From Sulfurimonas sp. (GTDB lineage Bacteria; Campylobacterota; Campylobacteria; Campylobacterales; Sulfurimonadaceae), in NCBI GenBank assembly GCA_026988735.1, contig JALSKR010000116.1:1-16280 (forward strand): DNA of 16,280 nucleotides. Direction: 5' to 3'. Below are positions 15,520 to 16,280 of the stretch, in pieces (within the stretch, counting starts at the first letter, position 1; every line of letters starts with the position of its first letter). The translations under genes and the position numbers were made by a program. Below the pieces are notes generated by a model, which had not been told where the DNA came from, searched no databases, and worked only from the letters and a program-made list of their open reading frames with translations.

Positions 15520-16280
15520 ATGTTCTCTTCACGAAGTATTCGGACAAACTTTTTAATCAAACTGATATTTTCATCACTGACACTCATTATCATCTTTTCA
15601 TCTCTCTTATATTTTTATATAGAAAAATCAATATATGATGAAAAAAAAGAGGAATTGGTACAATATGCCAAAAATATTTCTGCATACAAATCAGTTTTTC
15701 AGACAGATGAATCAATGGGAGAAAACTTTTTTTCTTTAAATGTCGGTATCATTTATTTAAAAAATTCTCATTCCGGCATAGACATATATGAAACTTCTCG
15801 AGATAATCATACTTTTTTAACGCTCATTTATCCCTTTAACCTTGATGATAAAAGCTATTTGAAAATCACAAAAGATATCACGCAGACAAAGCATCTTCTG
15901 AAAAAGATTCAAAGATATATTTTCGTTATCAATATAGCAAGTATCATACTTGTTATTATCTATGCTATTGCCCTGTCTAAAATGCTTATTACTCCTATTC
16001 AGACATTTTCAAACAAACTGGCAAATATGAATGAGCATCTTATCACAGAGATAGATATGAAAAAACTTCCTCAAGAATTTGAACCTTTGGGTGCAACACT
16101 CAACCATCTGATTTTAAGAATTGAAAATTTTGTCAAATATCAAAAAGAACTTTTTATAGGAACTGCACATGAGTTAAAAACTCCTCTGGCTGTCATAAAA
16201 TTAAAAAACCAGGTAACTCTCATAAAAAAACGCTCACCCGAAGAGTATATAGAAGCTATCAAAACAACAAACAAAACTGT
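15520..16280 (+). CDS. Sensor histidine kinase, N-terminal part (3' end outside window)
   Basis: A membrane sensor kinase, probably partner of the adjacent regulator; 253 codons are visible from ATG at 15520, which has GGGG 7 nt upstream. Transmembrane segment 1 is at about 12-34 and segment 2 at about 132-153, enclosing a periplasmic sensor of about 97 residues with no family I recognise. A HAMP-like region follows (about 155-205: TPIQTFSNKL then LPQEFEPLGATLNHL). The dimerisation and phospho-acceptor box AHELKTPLAVIK places the phosphorylated histidine at H217. The ATP-binding domain lies beyond the right edge. What it senses cannot be told from the sequence; its pairing with the regulator is inferred from adjacency and strand. 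Confidence 0.92.
   Translation, partial: MFSSRSIRTNFLIKLIFSSLTLIIIFSSLLYFYIEKSIYDEKKEELVQYAKNISAYKSVFQTDESMGENFFSLNVGIIYLKNSHSGIDIYETSRDNHTFLTLIYPFNLDDKSYLKITKDITQTKHLLKKIQRYIFVINIASIILVIIYAIALSKMLITPIQTFSNKLANMNEHLITEIDMKKLPQEFEPLGATLNHLILRIENFVKYQKELFIGTAHELKTPLAVIKLKNQVTLIKKRSPEEYIEAIKTTNKT

Noticed and set aside
1..16280. Mobile elements, CRISPR arrays, tRNA or rRNA genes, phage or defence genes
   Set aside because: None was found on reading both strands. Every gene fits a conserved chromosomal role and there is no room for an inserted element.

Overview
The window is about 16.3 kb of AT-rich, very densely packed chromosomal DNA. It most likely comes from a free-living Campylobacterota (Epsilonproteobacteria) of the Sulfurimonas/Sulfurovum type. 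The evidence is gene order and protein character. The run thrB - ylxR-like - infB - rbfA - rimP, the nearby lpxC and tsaB-like genes and a CosR/HsrA-type regulator recall the H. pylori HP1043-HP1052 neighbourhood as I remember it. The regulator's DNA-binding half is nearly the sequence I recall for Campylobacter CosR. No mobile element, CRISPR array, rRNA or tRNA was seen, and there is no gene-free stretch above about 110 bases.

Minus-strand block (1-13642). Fifteen genes run the same way with gaps of 1-30 nt or overlaps of 4-17 nt. In transcription order they are nadA, nadC, flhB, a degenerate DHH-phosphoesterase-like gene, an M23 metallopeptidase, lpxC, a short tsaB, thrB, a ylxR/rnpM-like gene, infB, rbfA, rimP, ribD, ubiE and xseA (cut by the window edge). 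They cover NAD synthesis, flagellar export, cell wall and lipid A, tRNA t6A modification, threonine, translation initiation and ribosome maturation, riboflavin, menaquinone and DNA repair. This could be one very long transcription unit starting at an extended -10 promoter near 13680, with internal promoters not excluded.

Plus-strand block (13747-16280). From a 104-nt divergent promoter region, plsY (phospholipid synthesis) and folB (folate) run as a tight pair. They are followed by an OmpR-family response regulator of the CosR/HsrA type with its own extended -10 promoter, and then by a histidine kinase gene cut by the right edge. In Helicobacter and Campylobacter this regulator is an orphan that does not need phosphorylation. 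Here it keeps the phospho-acceptor pocket and sits beside a kinase, the most interesting point in the window.

Other points of note are a palindromic octamer TACATGTA occurring six times inside genes in two reading frames, a DHH-like protein that has lost its metal-binding motifs, a half-length TsaB, several TTG/GTG starts, and a perfect inverted repeat over the thrB stop codon.
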